DNA of 64,000 nt from Collinsella aerofaciens (lineage in GTDB: Bacteria > Actinomycetota > Coriobacteriia > Coriobacteriales > Coriobacteriaceae): positions 1 through 64,000 of the forward strand of contig RQAP01000031.1 of assembly GCA_008671135.1 (NCBI GenBank), given 5' to 3'. Each line of letters starts with the position of its first letter. The first letter of the stretch is position 1. Below the pieces are notes generated by a model, which was given only the letters and a program-made list of their open reading frames with translations, made no database searches and had not been told where the DNA came from. Made by a program: the position numbers and the translations under genes. Below are positions 35,667 to 44,194 of this stretch, one piece after another.

Positions 35667-38417
35667 ATGTCTGACAAGCGCCGCACCTTTGCCGTTATCG
35701 ACGGCAACTCGCTCATGCACCGCGCCTTCCACGCCGTGCCGCCCACCATGAATGCGCCGGACGGCCGCCCCACCAACGCGATCTTCGGCTTTCTGAACAT
35801 GTTTCTCAAGATGATCGATGCCTTTAACCCCGACGGTGTGGTCGTGGCGTTTGACAAGGGCAAACCGCGCGTGCGCATGGAGATGCTGCCGCAGTATAAG
35901 GCGCAACGCCCGCCCATGGACCCCGATCTGCATGCGCAGTTTCCGATGATCAAGGAGCTGCTCACCGCGCTCAACGTGCCGATTCTGCAGTCCGAGGGCT
36001 GGGAAGGCGACGATATCCTGGGAACCATGGCGCGCCTGGGTGAAGAGGCCGGCTGCGACATGCTGCTGGTGACCGGCGACCGCGACATGTATCAACTCGT
36101 GACCGAGCACGTCAACGTGGTCTCGACCCGCAAGGGCCTGTCCGACGTGGCGATCATGACGCCCGAGAGCGTGGACGACCTGTATCACGGCATTACGCCG
36201 GCGCTCGTGCCCGATTTTTACGGTCTAAAGGGCGATACGTCGGACAACATTCCCGGCGTACCGGGCATCGGCCCCAAAAAGGCGAGCGCGCTCATCGCAC
36301 AGTACGGCAGCTTGGACGAGGTCATCGCGCATGCCGACGAGGTCAAGGGCAAGATGGGCGAGAACCTGCGTGCGCACATCGACGATGCGCTGCTGAGCCG
36401 CAAGGTCGCAACCATTCGCACCGATGCGCCCGTCGAGCTCGACTTTGACGAAACGTCCTTCCCGGCGTTTTCTGCCGACGAAGTGTCCGCGGCGCTGGGC
36501 ACACTTGGTATCACCGCCATGCAGAACCGTTTCTTGGCGCTGGTCGGCGGCGAGGGCGGGGCTACTGCTGCCTCCAGTGTGGTTGAGATACCTGCTATGG
36601 TTCGCGCAGCCGCCGGCGATGCCGACGCGCTTGGTGCCGTTGCGGCTGAGGTCTCCCGCGCGATTGATGCCGGCGAGTGGGTCGCCGCCGTGGTGGACGA
36701 CGACAAGGAAGAGGGCGCGCTCTTTGGACTGACGCGCACGCTGTGGTTGGCGACGTCCAAGGGCCTGTTCGCGCTCGAGGAGGGCGACAGCTGTGCGGCG
36801 GCTGAGGTTGAGGGCTTCAACTTCGTTCACGGCGTGATTGCCGGCGTGCTCGCGCGTCTGTTTATGGAGGGTCGCGTGGCGAGCCCGGATATGAAGGCGC
36901 TGTTGCACGAGCTTTCGCCCGTCGATTCTTCTGAGCCCGAGCTCATGGATCCGCTCGCTACCGATTCCACGCGTATCTTCGATACCGTGGTCGCTGCCTA
37001 TCTGCTGGATTCCGATCGCTCCGAGTTCGATGAGGCATATCTTGCCGATACGTATCTGCAGATGGCGCTGCCTGCGGCGCGCGGCGCAGAGGGTGCCGGT
37101 GAGGACGCTCCGGCGCCTGCCGCCCGTACTGCGGCTCTGACGCTGGCGCTCGTGGCACCGTTGCGCGAGTGCATGGCCCGTGAGAATGCCGCCAACGTGT
37201 TCGATGGCATCGAGATGCCGCTCGTTCCGGTACTTGCCAAGATGGAGCGCGCGGGCATGCTCGTGGACCCCGACCGTCTGCACAGTCTGTCCGAGGGTCT
37301 GGCGACCCAGATTACCGAGGTTGAGCGCAGTATTCGCGACCTGGCGGGTGACGAGACCTTTAATATTGGCAGCCCCATGCAGCTGTCGCACGTGCTCTTT
37401 GATGTGATGGGGCTTCCGACCAAGGGCCTCAAGAAGACTAAGCGCGGCTATTATTCGACCAACGCCAAGGTGCTGAGCGACCTTGCGCGTGACCACGAAA
37501 TCGTGCGTCTGATCTTGGACTGGCGTGAGAAGTCTAAGATCAAGTCCACCTATCTGGACACGCTGGGCCCGCTACGCCGTGGTGACGGTCGCGTACACAC
37601 TACGTACAACCAGACCATCACGGCAACGGGGCGTCTGTCCTCGAGCGACCCGAACCTGCAGAACATCCCGACGCGCTCGGAGCTGGGTCGTACCGTCAAG
37701 ACGGCGTTTTCGGCAGGCGAGGGAAGCGTCTTTTTGGCGGTGGACTACTCGCAGATCGAGCTGCGTCTGCTGGCGCATCTCTCAGGTGACGAGCACTTGG
37801 TGCGCGCCTTTAACGAGGGCGAGGACTTCCATGCCGAGACGGCGGCGCGCGTGTTCGGTGTGCCGGTGTCCGAGGTAACGCCCGACCTGCGCAGTCGCGC
37901 CAAGGCCGTGAACTTTGGCATCGTGTATGGCCAGCAGGCCTACGGCCTGTCGCAGTCGCTGCATATCTCGATGGCCGAGGCACGCGACATGATCGACCGC
38001 TACTACGAGGCCTACCCGGGCGTGCGCACGTTCCTCGACAACGTGGTGGCACGCGCCAAGCAGACGGGCTACGCCGAGACCATGTACGGCCGCCGTCGTC
38101 ATATTCCGGAGCTCAAGGCCAAAAACCCGCAACTCCGCGGCTTTGGCGAGCGCACGGCCATGAACCATCCCATGCAGGGAACCGCCGCCGACATCATCAA
38201 GATCGCGATGGCCCGCGTAAGCCGCCGCCTGGAAGAGGAAGGCTTTGCCGCCCACATGATCCTGCAAGTGCACGACGAACTGGACTTTGAGTGCCCCATC
38301 GACGAAGTCGAGCGCCTAACCACCATGGTCCGCGACGTCATGGAGCACGTAGTAGACCTCCGCGTCCCCCTAATCGCCGAAGCCAGCACCGGCATAACCT
38401 GGGCCGACGCGAAATAG
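35667..38417 (+). CDS. polA: DNA polymerase I
   Basis: Repair and Okazaki-fragment polymerase of 916 residues. Domains: 5'-3' exonuclease (about 1-300; DGNSLMHRAF, VTGDRDMYQLV, PGVPGIGPKKA), a degenerate 3'-5' exonuclease region without the DxE metal ligands, and a family A polymerase domain with motif A VDYSQIELRLLAHLSGD, the finger helix RSRAKAVNFGIVYGQ and motif C QVHDELDFE. Proofreading is therefore probably absent. The last 60 codons shift to A- and C-rich codon use. Confidence 0.96.
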   Translation: MSDKRRTFAVIDGNSLMHRAFHAVPPTMNAPDGRPTNAIFGFLNMFLKMIDAFNPDGVVVAFDKGKPRVRMEMLPQYKAQRPPMDPDLHAQFPMIKELLTALNVPILQSEGWEGDDILGTMARLGEEAGCDMLLVTGDRDMYQLVTEHVNVVSTRKGLSDVAIMTPESVDDLYHGITPALVPDFYGLKGDTSDNIPGVPGIGPKKASALIAQYGSLDEVIAHADEVKGKMGENLRAHIDDALLSRKVATIRTDAPVELDFDETSFPAFSADEVSAALGTLGITAMQNRFLALVGGEGGATAASSVVEIPAMVRAAAGDADALGAVAAEVSRAIDAGEWVAAVVDDDKEEGALFGLTRTLWLATSKGLFALEEGDSCAAAEVEGFNFVHGVIAGVLARLFMEGRVASPDMKALLHELSPVDSSEPELMDPLATDSTRIFDTVVAAYLLDSDRSEFDEAYLADTYLQMALPAARGAEGAGEDAPAPAARTAALTLALVAPLRECMARENAANVFDGIEMPLVPVLAKMERAGMLVDPDRLHSLSEGLATQITEVERSIRDLAGDETFNIGSPMQLSHVLFDVMGLPTKGLKKTKRGYYSTNAKVLSDLARDHEIVRLILDWREKSKIKSTYLDTLGPLRRGDGRVHTTYNQTITATGRLSSSDPNLQNIPTRSELGRTVKTAFSAGEGSVFLAVDYSQIELRLLAHLSGDEHLVRAFNEGEDFHAETAARVFGVPVSEVTPDLRSRAKAVNFGIVYGQQAYGLSQSLHISMAEARDMIDRYYEAYPGVRTFLDNVVARAKQTGYAETMYGRRRHIPELKAKNPQLRGFGERTAMNHPMQGTAADIIKIAMARVSRRLEEEGFAAHMILQVHDELDFECPIDEVERLTTMVRDVMEHVVDLRVPLIAEASTGITWADAK

Positions 38418-38450
38418 AAAAACAGCCACAGGTCCAAAGCAGCCAAACCA

Positions 38451-38483
38451 GAAGGGAGTCCCTTTCAGCAAGGAACTCCCTTC
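38451..38483 (+). terminator. Hairpin after polA
   Basis: GAAGGGAGTCCCTT and AAGGAACTCCCTTC form a 14-bp stem with one mismatch and a TCAGC loop, 33 bp after the polA stop. No T tract follows, so function as a terminator is uncertain. Confidence 0.5.
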
Positions 38484-38550
38484 ATCCATAATTATTCAGC
38501 CAAGTATCTAGACGCCAAGACGCCATCTAGGCGGCAAGCAAGTCACCCTA

Positions 38551-38680
38551 GGACCTGGCCGGGCGAGGCGGGTAAGTTTTTCGTAGATTCCGCACGAGCC
38601 GGAAAGCACTTAATGTGCTTTCCGAGCGAGCCCAGGACCTGACCGAACGAAAAACTTACCCGTCTCGCCCGGCCAGGTCC
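38551..38680. repeat. 33-bp inverted repeat with nested hairpin between polA and HAD gene
   Basis: Arms 38551-38583 and 38648-38680 match over 33 bp with a single G-T change. Inside lies a perfect GGAAAGCAC/GTGCTTTCC hairpin (38601-38609, 38615-38623). The block sits between convergent polA and the HAD phosphatase, 11 bp from the HAD stop. No coding or transposase signal. Confidence 0.9.
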
Positions 38681-38691
38681 GACGAGCCACG

Positions 38692-39519
38692 TTAACGAGC
38701 CGCCAAGATGGCGTCGATGAGCGTCAGTACGCCCCCGTCGTTGTTGCTCGGAATGCGCCATTTGGCATGCGCGTTCATGTGCTCCTCGGCATTGTCCACG
38801 ATAAAGCTGTGACCGACGCGCTCCAGCATGGGGATGTCGTTGTAGGTGTCGCCCACGGCGGCAGCATCGGCAATATCGATGCCCAGGTGCTCGCACAGGT
38901 GAGCGACGCCGGCGCCCTTGTCGACGCCCAGGTTCATAAAGTCGATCCACTCGCGCCCAGCGTTGGTGACGTAGAGTTTGTCCGAGAACTCGGGGCTATA
39001 GGTCTCGCGGAAAGCGGGCTCGGCGTCGTAGCCGGGGAAGAAGACCGAAATCTTGTTGGACTCGAAATCAATGCCCTCAAAGCTGTCTACGTAGTTGATT
39101 GTGTTGTAGTAGACGCTGATCTCGTCGTGGTATTGATGGTCGCGGGCAAGCACGTAGAACTCGTCGAAGCAGCACAGGACGGGGACAGCGCGAGGATCCT
39201 CCGAGGCACGGTTCAAGACCTGCTGATACAGCTCCACGTCAATATTGCTTTTATAGATATAGCTGCCGCGATAGATCACGCACGCTCCGTTGTCGGGACA
39301 AAAGGCGAGGCGGTTCTTGATGCCCTCGAACATCTCCTCGAGCTTGGGGGCGGGACGTCCGCTGGCGGGGCAGAATACGATGCCGGCGTCGGCGAGCTTG
39401 TCCAGGCGCTCATCAAGACCCTGGGGCAGCACACGCTCGTCGGTCAGCAGCGTCTTGTCCATATCGACGGCGAGAATCTTAATGTTGCCGATGTTGGCGT
39501 CCGATTCGTAAGTTTGCAT
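38692..39519 (-). CDS. Cof-type HAD-IIB sugar phosphatase-like hydrolase
   Basis: 275-residue HAD hydrolase of the Cof subfamily. Motif I is LAVDMDKTLL (catalytic Asp pair), motif II is in CPASGR and motif IV is AAVGDTYNDIPML. Related enzymes dephosphorylate sugar phosphates or PLP. Ribosome site GAAAGG 10 nt before the ATG. Confidence 0.92.
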   Translation of the reverse strand: MQTYESDANIGNIKILAVDMDKTLLTDERVLPQGLDERLDKLADAGIVFCPASGRPAPKLEEMFEGIKNRLAFCPDNGACVIYRGSYIYKSNIDVELYQQVLNRASEDPRAVPVLCCFDEFYVLARDHQYHDEISVYYNTINYVDSFEGIDFESNKISVFFPGYDAEPAFRETYSPEFSDKLYVTNAGREWIDFMNLGVDKGAGVAHLCEHLGIDIADAAAVGDTYNDIPMLERVGHSFIVDNAEEHMNAHAKWRIPSNNDGGVLTLIDAILAAR

Positions 39520-39647
39520 AAAAATGCGCCTTTCGTTTCGAGATTGTTTCAGACGTTATAACCATCAACTAGTAGTCGAGCGTATTTTCGCAGGAATGGT
39601 GCGTATTTGCACCACGCTTCACAAAGTAATGAAAAAACTTTTCAGAA

Positions 39648-39763
39648 ATTTGAATTTGTCGCTTGTGCTGCGGGCACTTTAGCGTAATATAGCGACCATC
39701 GAAAACGGAGACGGAAAAACAACCGCTTACCGAGTAAAAGGTACCGTTTACGATATTTGAATT
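39648..39763 (+). promoter_or_regulatory. argG leader promoter with repeated ATTTGAATT boxes
   Basis: A candidate promoter, TTGTGC (39663-39668) and TAATAT (39685-39690) with a 16-bp spacer, is bracketed by two copies of ATTTGAATT at 39648-39656 and 39755-39763. The TGAAT core resembles half of an ArgR ARG box, so ArgR control is plausible but unproven. Confidence 0.4.
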
Positions 39764-39793
39764 GCGCCCGGCGATACGTGAAAGGAGAGGCAG

Positions 39794-39868
39794 ATGCAGT
39801 TCGTAAAGATCATCACCACTGCAGACAATGCCATCCGACGCCAGCGCGCAATTTCCCGACGACGATAA
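39794..39868 (+). CDS. Arginine-rich leader peptide upstream of argG
   Basis: A 24-codon ORF, MQFVKIITTADNAIRRQRAI plus SRRR, with a strong ribosome site (AAAGGAGAGG, 4-13 nt before the ATG). Six of its last ten codons are Arg, four of them CGA, a codon rarely used by the neighbouring genes, and three CGA precede the stop. Ribosome stalling on these codons at low charged tRNA-Arg would be the classical attenuation set-up for argG 205 bp downstream. Confidence 0.72.
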   Translation: MQFVKIITTADNAIRRQRAISRRR

Positions 39869-39940
39869 CAATCGTCTCTGTCCGCATGGGGCGAATTGCC
39901 TCAACAGAGTCATTTTGAGGTCGTTGGGTTTTAGCACGAC
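39869..39940 (+). promoter_or_regulatory. Candidate attenuator region of argG
   Basis: Mutually exclusive short helices follow the leader ORF: CTCTGT (39876-39881) with ACAGAG (39904-39909) competes with CCTCAA (39899-39904) pairing TTGAGG (39915-39920); a third GTCGT/ACGAC pair lies at 39920-39940. No clear U-tract terminator is seen, so the mechanism is not settled. Confidence 0.35.
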
Positions 39941-40073
39941 ATTGCTGCATGTTTCTAGGGCATGTATGTGCTGATTTTTGCTATTTAACCTGATATTGCA
40001 CGGTATATGACCTTGAAATGACTTGCAACTGACCGATGTTCTAACTAGCTACCAAGGGCGAAAGGAAACAGCC

Positions 40074-41300
40074 ATGAGCAAGGAAAAAGTCGTTCTCGCA
40101 TATTCCGGTGGTCTTGATACATCCGTATGTGTCAAGTGGCTCCAGGACGAGAAGAATCTCGATGTCGTTTGCGTCTGCGGCAACGTGGGCCAGGAAGAGA
40201 CCGGACTGGATGCCAAGAAGCAGAAGGCGCTCGACCTGGGCGTTCTCGATTGCCAGGTGCTCGACCTGCGCGACGAGTTCTCCGATGAGTTCCTGACCAA
40301 AGCCATCGCCGCAAACTCCATGTACGAGAATAAGTATCCGCTGCTCTCCGCCCTGTCTCGCCCGCTGCTTGCCAAGAAGCTTGTTGAGGTCGCCCACGAG
40401 TTTGGCGCGACCTACGTCGCCCACGGCTGCACTGGCAAAGGTAACGATCAGGTCCGTTTTGAGGCCGCCGTCAAGGCCCTCGACCCCGAGCTCAAGGTTA
40501 TCGCCCCGGTTCGCGAGTGGGACCTGAAGTGCCGTCCCGACGAGGTCGCCTATGCCCACGCCCACAACGTGCCGGTTCCCGAGGGTGCCAACGACAACCC
40601 CTACTCCATCGACGACAACCTGTGGGGTCGCGCCATCGAGTGCGGTCACCTGGAGGACCCTTGGAATGAGCCGCTCGATGACGCTTGGGTTATGACCAAG
40701 AACCCCGAGGACACGCCTGACACCCCGACCTATACCGAGATCGAGTTTGAGGCCGGCAAGCCTGTCGCCGTCGACGGCAAGAAGATGAAGCTCTCCGAGA
40801 TCGTCATCGCCCTCAACAAGATTTCGGGCGACAACGGCTTTGGCCGTCTTGACCTGGTCGAGGATCGTCTGGTGGGCCTCAAGAGCCGCGAGTGCTATGA
40901 GGTTCCCGGCGCCCTGACGCTCATCACCGCCCACAAGGCGCTCGAGGACATCTGCGTCGAGGGCGACCTGCTCAAGACCAAGATCAAGCTCGAGCAGGAT
41001 TGGGCCACCGCCGTGTACAACGGCCAGTGGTACAGCCCGCTCAAGAACGCGCTCGACGCCTTTATGGCCGATACCCAGAAGTTCGTGACCGGCACTGTCC
41101 GTCTGAAGTTCTTTAAGGGCAACTGCCATGTCGTCGGCCGCAAGAGTCCCTTCAGCCTCTACGACTACGGCCTGGCTACCTACGACCGCGACACCACGTT
41201 TGACGAGAAGGCCAGCGCCGGCTTTATCGAGATCGATACGCTGTCGCTCAAGACGTGGGCAAAGGTCCAGGGCCCCAGCTCTGCTGCTGCCCAGGCCTAG
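40074..41300 (+). CDS. argG: Argininosuccinate synthase
   Basis: ATP-dependent ligase joining citrulline and aspartate in arginine synthesis. The 408-residue protein starts KVVLAYSGGLDTSVCVKWL (PPi-loop) and includes GCTGKGNDQVRFE and SIDDNLWGR. GAAAGGA precedes the ATG at 40074. argH lies downstream on the same strand, but with a 0.5-kb gap holding a hairpin and a small ORF. Confidence 0.97.
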   Translation: MSKEKVVLAYSGGLDTSVCVKWLQDEKNLDVVCVCGNVGQEETGLDAKKQKALDLGVLDCQVLDLRDEFSDEFLTKAIAANSMYENKYPLLSALSRPLLAKKLVEVAHEFGATYVAHGCTGKGNDQVRFEAAVKALDPELKVIAPVREWDLKCRPDEVAYAHAHNVPVPEGANDNPYSIDDNLWGRAIECGHLEDPWNEPLDDAWVMTKNPEDTPDTPTYTEIEFEAGKPVAVDGKKMKLSEIVIALNKISGDNGFGRLDLVEDRLVGLKSRECYEVPGALTLITAHKALEDICVEGDLLKTKIKLEQDWATAVYNGQWYSPLKNALDAFMADTQKFVTGTVRLKFFKGNCHVVGRKSPFSLYDYGLATYDRDTTFDEKASAGFIEIDTLSLKTWAKVQGPSSAAAQA

Positions 41301-41453
41301 CGCCTCCTTCCCTTGGTATCCGCGCGGCCCATCCGCGTGATACATAACGGGCGCACGGGGTCCCTACCTTTCGTTATGCTTGCTGACACTTCTTAACATC
41401 GGTGGCCCCTACGTTCCGCCCGCATATATGATGCCGCGGCTGCGGCTGAGTCC

Positions 41454-41487
41454 GAGCCCCGCCGGGGTTGTCCGGCGGGGCTCCTTC
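41454..41487 (+). terminator. Terminator-like hairpin after argG
   Basis: A perfect 12-bp GC-rich stem (41454-41465 with 41472-41483) with a GGTTGT loop, followed by CTTCT. The stem is very stable but the U tract is weak. It separates argG from the small ORF and argH. Confidence 0.6.
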
Positions 41488-41533
41488 TATCAATTTGGCG
41501 GCTCTGTGCCTATATATATGAGGAGTATCCATT

Positions 41534-41704
41534 ATGTTCAATGCTATCGCGCATGCTTTGCTTGCCCTCGCGCCCGAGTTCGATGCTGTAAGGGTCGAGG
41601 ACGTTCCTATGAGCCTGAAGGCCTGGATCGATGGTTCGCAGGGCAACATCCGGAGGGAGACGTTGGGCGCCAAGTGCATGGTGCGTCACTTCTTTGCAAA
41701 TTAG
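41534..41704 (+). CDS. Small uncharacterised protein between argG and argH
   Basis: 56-codon ORF starting MFNAIAHALLALAPEFDAV and ending in MVRHFFAN. AGGAG is placed 8 nt before the ATG and codon use matches neighbouring genes, supporting translation. No family recognised; no membrane segment beyond a weakly hydrophobic N-terminus. It may be a structural small protein or a regulatory leader for argH, whose start is about 120 bp downstream. Confidence 0.6.
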   Translation: MFNAIAHALLALAPEFDAVRVEDVPMSLKAWIDGSQGNIRRETLGAKCMVRHFFAN

Positions 41705-41822
41705 CCACATGGCCCCGCGCGCGGCAGGGAGTGTGTAAAACTAGCGGTTGATAAATCGCTTTAGCGACAGGGCACATTGCTTTGGACGCTTGTTTTGGTA
41801 TTTGGAGAAAGGAGACGGTTCC

Positions 41823-43253
41823 ATGGCTCTTTGGGGCGGTCGTTTTGAGGCGGGCGTGGCCGAGGTCACGCAGGAGTTTGGCGCGTCGCTGCCGGTCGAC
41901 AAACATCTCTATAAGCAGGATATCGCCGGCTCTAAGGCGCATGCCAAGATGTTGGCCGCCCAGGGCATCATCAGTGCCGAGGACGAGCAGGCGATTGCCA
42001 AGGGCCTGACCGGAATCGAACAGGATATCGATGCCGGCAACTTTACCTTCGACATCAACGATGAGGACATTCATATGTCCATCGAGAGCGAGCTGACGCG
42101 TCGCATCGGCGAGGCTGGCAAGCGCTTGCATACTGGGCGTTCGCGCAACGACCAGGTGGCGACCGATACGCGCCTGGGCGTCAAGGCGCTGGCCAAGGAG
42201 CTCATGGAGGCCAATCTTGAGCTGCGCCATGTGCTGGTGGATGCGGCCAAGAAGTACGACAAGGTGATTCTGCCGGGCTACACGCACATGCAACATGCTC
42301 AGCCCGTGCTGCTGTCGCATCACCTGCTGGCGTATTCCTGGATGTTCGCGCGCGACTTTACGCGTTTGAAGGCCGCCTTTGATGCTGCCGACAACTGCCC
42401 GCTGGGTGCCGCTGCGCTTGCCGGTACGAGCTATCCGCTCGATCGCCAGATGACGGCTGCCGAACTTGGCTTTGCGGGCGTGATCCCCAACTCGCTCGAT
42501 GCCGTTTCCGACCGTGATTTTCTGCTCGATCTGCATTACGCCGGATCCGTCATGGCGATGCACCTGGCGCGTCTTTCCGAGGAGATCGTACTGTGGTCGA
42601 GCTCCGAATTTGGCTTTATCACGCTTTCCGACTCGTACTCCACTGGCTCGTCCATCATGCCGCAGAAGAAGAACCCCGACTTTGCCGAGCTTATCCGCGG
42701 CAAGAGCGGTCGCGTGTACGGCAACCTGGTGCAGCTGCTGGTAACCATGAAGGGCCTGCCGCTTGCTTATAACAAGGACTTGCAGGAGGACAAGGAGGGC
42801 GCGCTCGATACCGCCCATACGCTCATGCAGTGCCTGTCCGTTATGGCCGGAATGATTTCGACTTGGACCGTCAACGAGGATGCCATGGCGCGCGAGTGCG
42901 GCGTGGGGCACCTTGCCGCCACCGATGTTGCCGATTACCTGGCCAAGCGTGGCCTGCCGTTCCGCGAGGCACATGCCGTGGTGGGCCATCTGGTCCTGAT
43001 GTGCGAGAAGCGCGGCTGCAATCTTGAGGACCTGCCGTTTGAGGTGTTCCAGGAGGCAAGCCCGCTCTTTGAGCGCGACATTACCGAGGCGCTCGATATC
43101 CCGTCGATTGTCGCCGCGCGCACGACCGAGGGCGGCACCGCTCCTGCCGCCGTTGCCGTGCAGTTGCAGCGTGCCGAGGCACAGCTCGTGGCTGACGAGG
43201 GCGTGTTTGGATCGCTGACCAAGGTCGTCGAGATGGGTCACGGGGCAAAGTAG
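41823..43253 (+). CDS. argH: Argininosuccinate lyase
   Basis: Fumarase/aspartase-superfamily enzyme that splits argininosuccinate to arginine and fumarate. The 476-residue protein has GRSRNDQVATDTRL, TH/QHAQPV (YTHMQHAQPV) and the signature loop GSSIMPQKKNPD. AAAGGAG precedes the ATG at 41823. Confidence 0.97.
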   Translation: MALWGGRFEAGVAEVTQEFGASLPVDKHLYKQDIAGSKAHAKMLAAQGIISAEDEQAIAKGLTGIEQDIDAGNFTFDINDEDIHMSIESELTRRIGEAGKRLHTGRSRNDQVATDTRLGVKALAKELMEANLELRHVLVDAAKKYDKVILPGYTHMQHAQPVLLSHHLLAYSWMFARDFTRLKAAFDAADNCPLGAAALAGTSYPLDRQMTAAELGFAGVIPNSLDAVSDRDFLLDLHYAGSVMAMHLARLSEEIVLWSSSEFGFITLSDSYSTGSSIMPQKKNPDFAELIRGKSGRVYGNLVQLLVTMKGLPLAYNKDLQEDKEGALDTAHTLMQCLSVMAGMISTWTVNEDAMARECGVGHLAATDVADYLAKRGLPFREAHAVVGHLVLMCEKRGCNLEDLPFEVFQEASPLFERDITEALDIPSIVAARTTEGGTAPAAVAVQLQRAEAQLVADEGVFGSLTKVVEMGHGAK

Positions 43254-43638
43254 AGGTTTGGCTGAAGCCGTTTTGGCCATGTATTGATAAATCGTTTTCG
43301 CTTTACGGGCGCCTGCTGATGTGGGAGCCCGTATTTTGTTGCTATGGGGGAGGGGCTTGTCGAGAACTTCTGTAGGACCTTTGGGCAGGTTGTGAAGGGG
43401 ATACGTTCGCGGGCGGCAACCGACCGCCTGCTCTGTTCGGCGCAGTTGATGGGCGGTCGGATGGTACTCTAATCGGGCTTCGAAACAGAAGTGACACATA
43501 TGGAGCGCTTTAATAAATTGCAACGTTTCAATAAACAGCTTTTTGTTTAACTGCAGCTAAAACTCTGTTACGATGCAGTCCAGGCGGGTGCCGGAATGGG
43601 ACTTGGGCACGCGCGAACCTACTTGAAAGGCTACTTTT
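43254..43638 (+). other. argH-ndk gap
   Basis: A 385-bp region without a credible gene. It contains an ACGGGC/GCCCGT hairpin (43305-43310, 43327-43332) followed by ATTTTGTT, a likely weak argH terminator, and then an AT-richer stretch before ndk where a promoter is expected but no clear -35/-10 pair could be assigned. A TTGATAAATCGTTTT sequence at 43284 echoes one before argH (41748). Confidence 0.5.
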
Positions 43639-44043
43639 ATGGCTATCGAGAAGACCTTCATCATGATTAAGCCCGACGCCGTGCGCGACCGCAAGATCGG
43701 CGAGATCGTTGCTCGCATTGAGCGCAGCGGCCTTGTCATCGAGCGCATGGAGATGACCACGCTCGAGCGCGCTACCGTCGAGGAGCACTACGCCCATCTG
43801 GCCGACAAGCCCTTCTTTGGCGGTCTCTGCGACTTTATGACGAGCGGTCCGGTCGTCAAGATGGTCGTTTCCGGTCTCTCCGCTGTTGCTAAGATGCGCA
43901 CCCTCATGGGCGCTACCAACCCGCTTGAGGCTGCTCCTGGTACCATCCGCGGCGACTTTGCCGTCGATGTCAACGCCAACGTGATCCACGGCTCCGACTG
44001 CCTGGAGAACGCCGAGATTGAGATCAAGCGCTTCTTTGGCTAA
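43639..44043 (+). CDS. ndk: Nucleoside diphosphate kinase
   Basis: Transfers gamma-phosphate between NTPs and NDPs via a phosphohistidine. The 134-residue protein starts KTFIMIKPDAV and ends with the active-site NVIHGSDCLENAEIEI (His117). Gene preceded by GAAAGG and followed by a strong terminator: a single-gene transcript. Confidence 0.97.
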   Translation: MAIEKTFIMIKPDAVRDRKIGEIVARIERSGLVIERMEMTTLERATVEEHYAHLADKPFFGGLCDFMTSGPVVKMVVSGLSAVAKMRTLMGATNPLEAAPGTIRGDFAVDVNANVIHGSDCLENAEIEIKRFFG

Positions 44044-44081
44044 ACCAGCTTTGACTCCTTAAAGCTGTTAGCGTGTGGCTT

Positions 44082-44118
44082 GGGCGCCGCGGAACTCCAT
44101 CCGCGGCGCCCTTTTATT
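44082..44118 (+). terminator. Rho-independent terminator after ndk
   Basis: Perfect 11-bp GC-rich stem (44082-44092 with 44101-44111), 8-nt loop, then TTTTATT. Confidence 0.93.
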
Positions 44119-44130
44119 CCAAAATCTATG

Positions 44131-44169
44131 CAGGGGCCCGCTCGGACATGTGTTCCGAGCGGGCCCCTG
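44131..44169 (-). terminator. Terminator-like hairpin after rpiB
   Basis: A 16-bp perfect stem (44131-44146 with 44154-44169) with a 7-nt loop lies just past the rpiB stop on the minus strand. The run of T on that side is interrupted (CATAGATTTT). Confidence 0.65.
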
Positions 44170-44194
44170 CTGTTAGCTTGTGGCACTGAATAGT

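Noticed and set aside
39569..39937. 122-codon minus-strand frame in the argG leader region
   Set aside because: No ribosome site, no family resemblance, and it overlaps the leader peptide and promoter signals on the plus strand.
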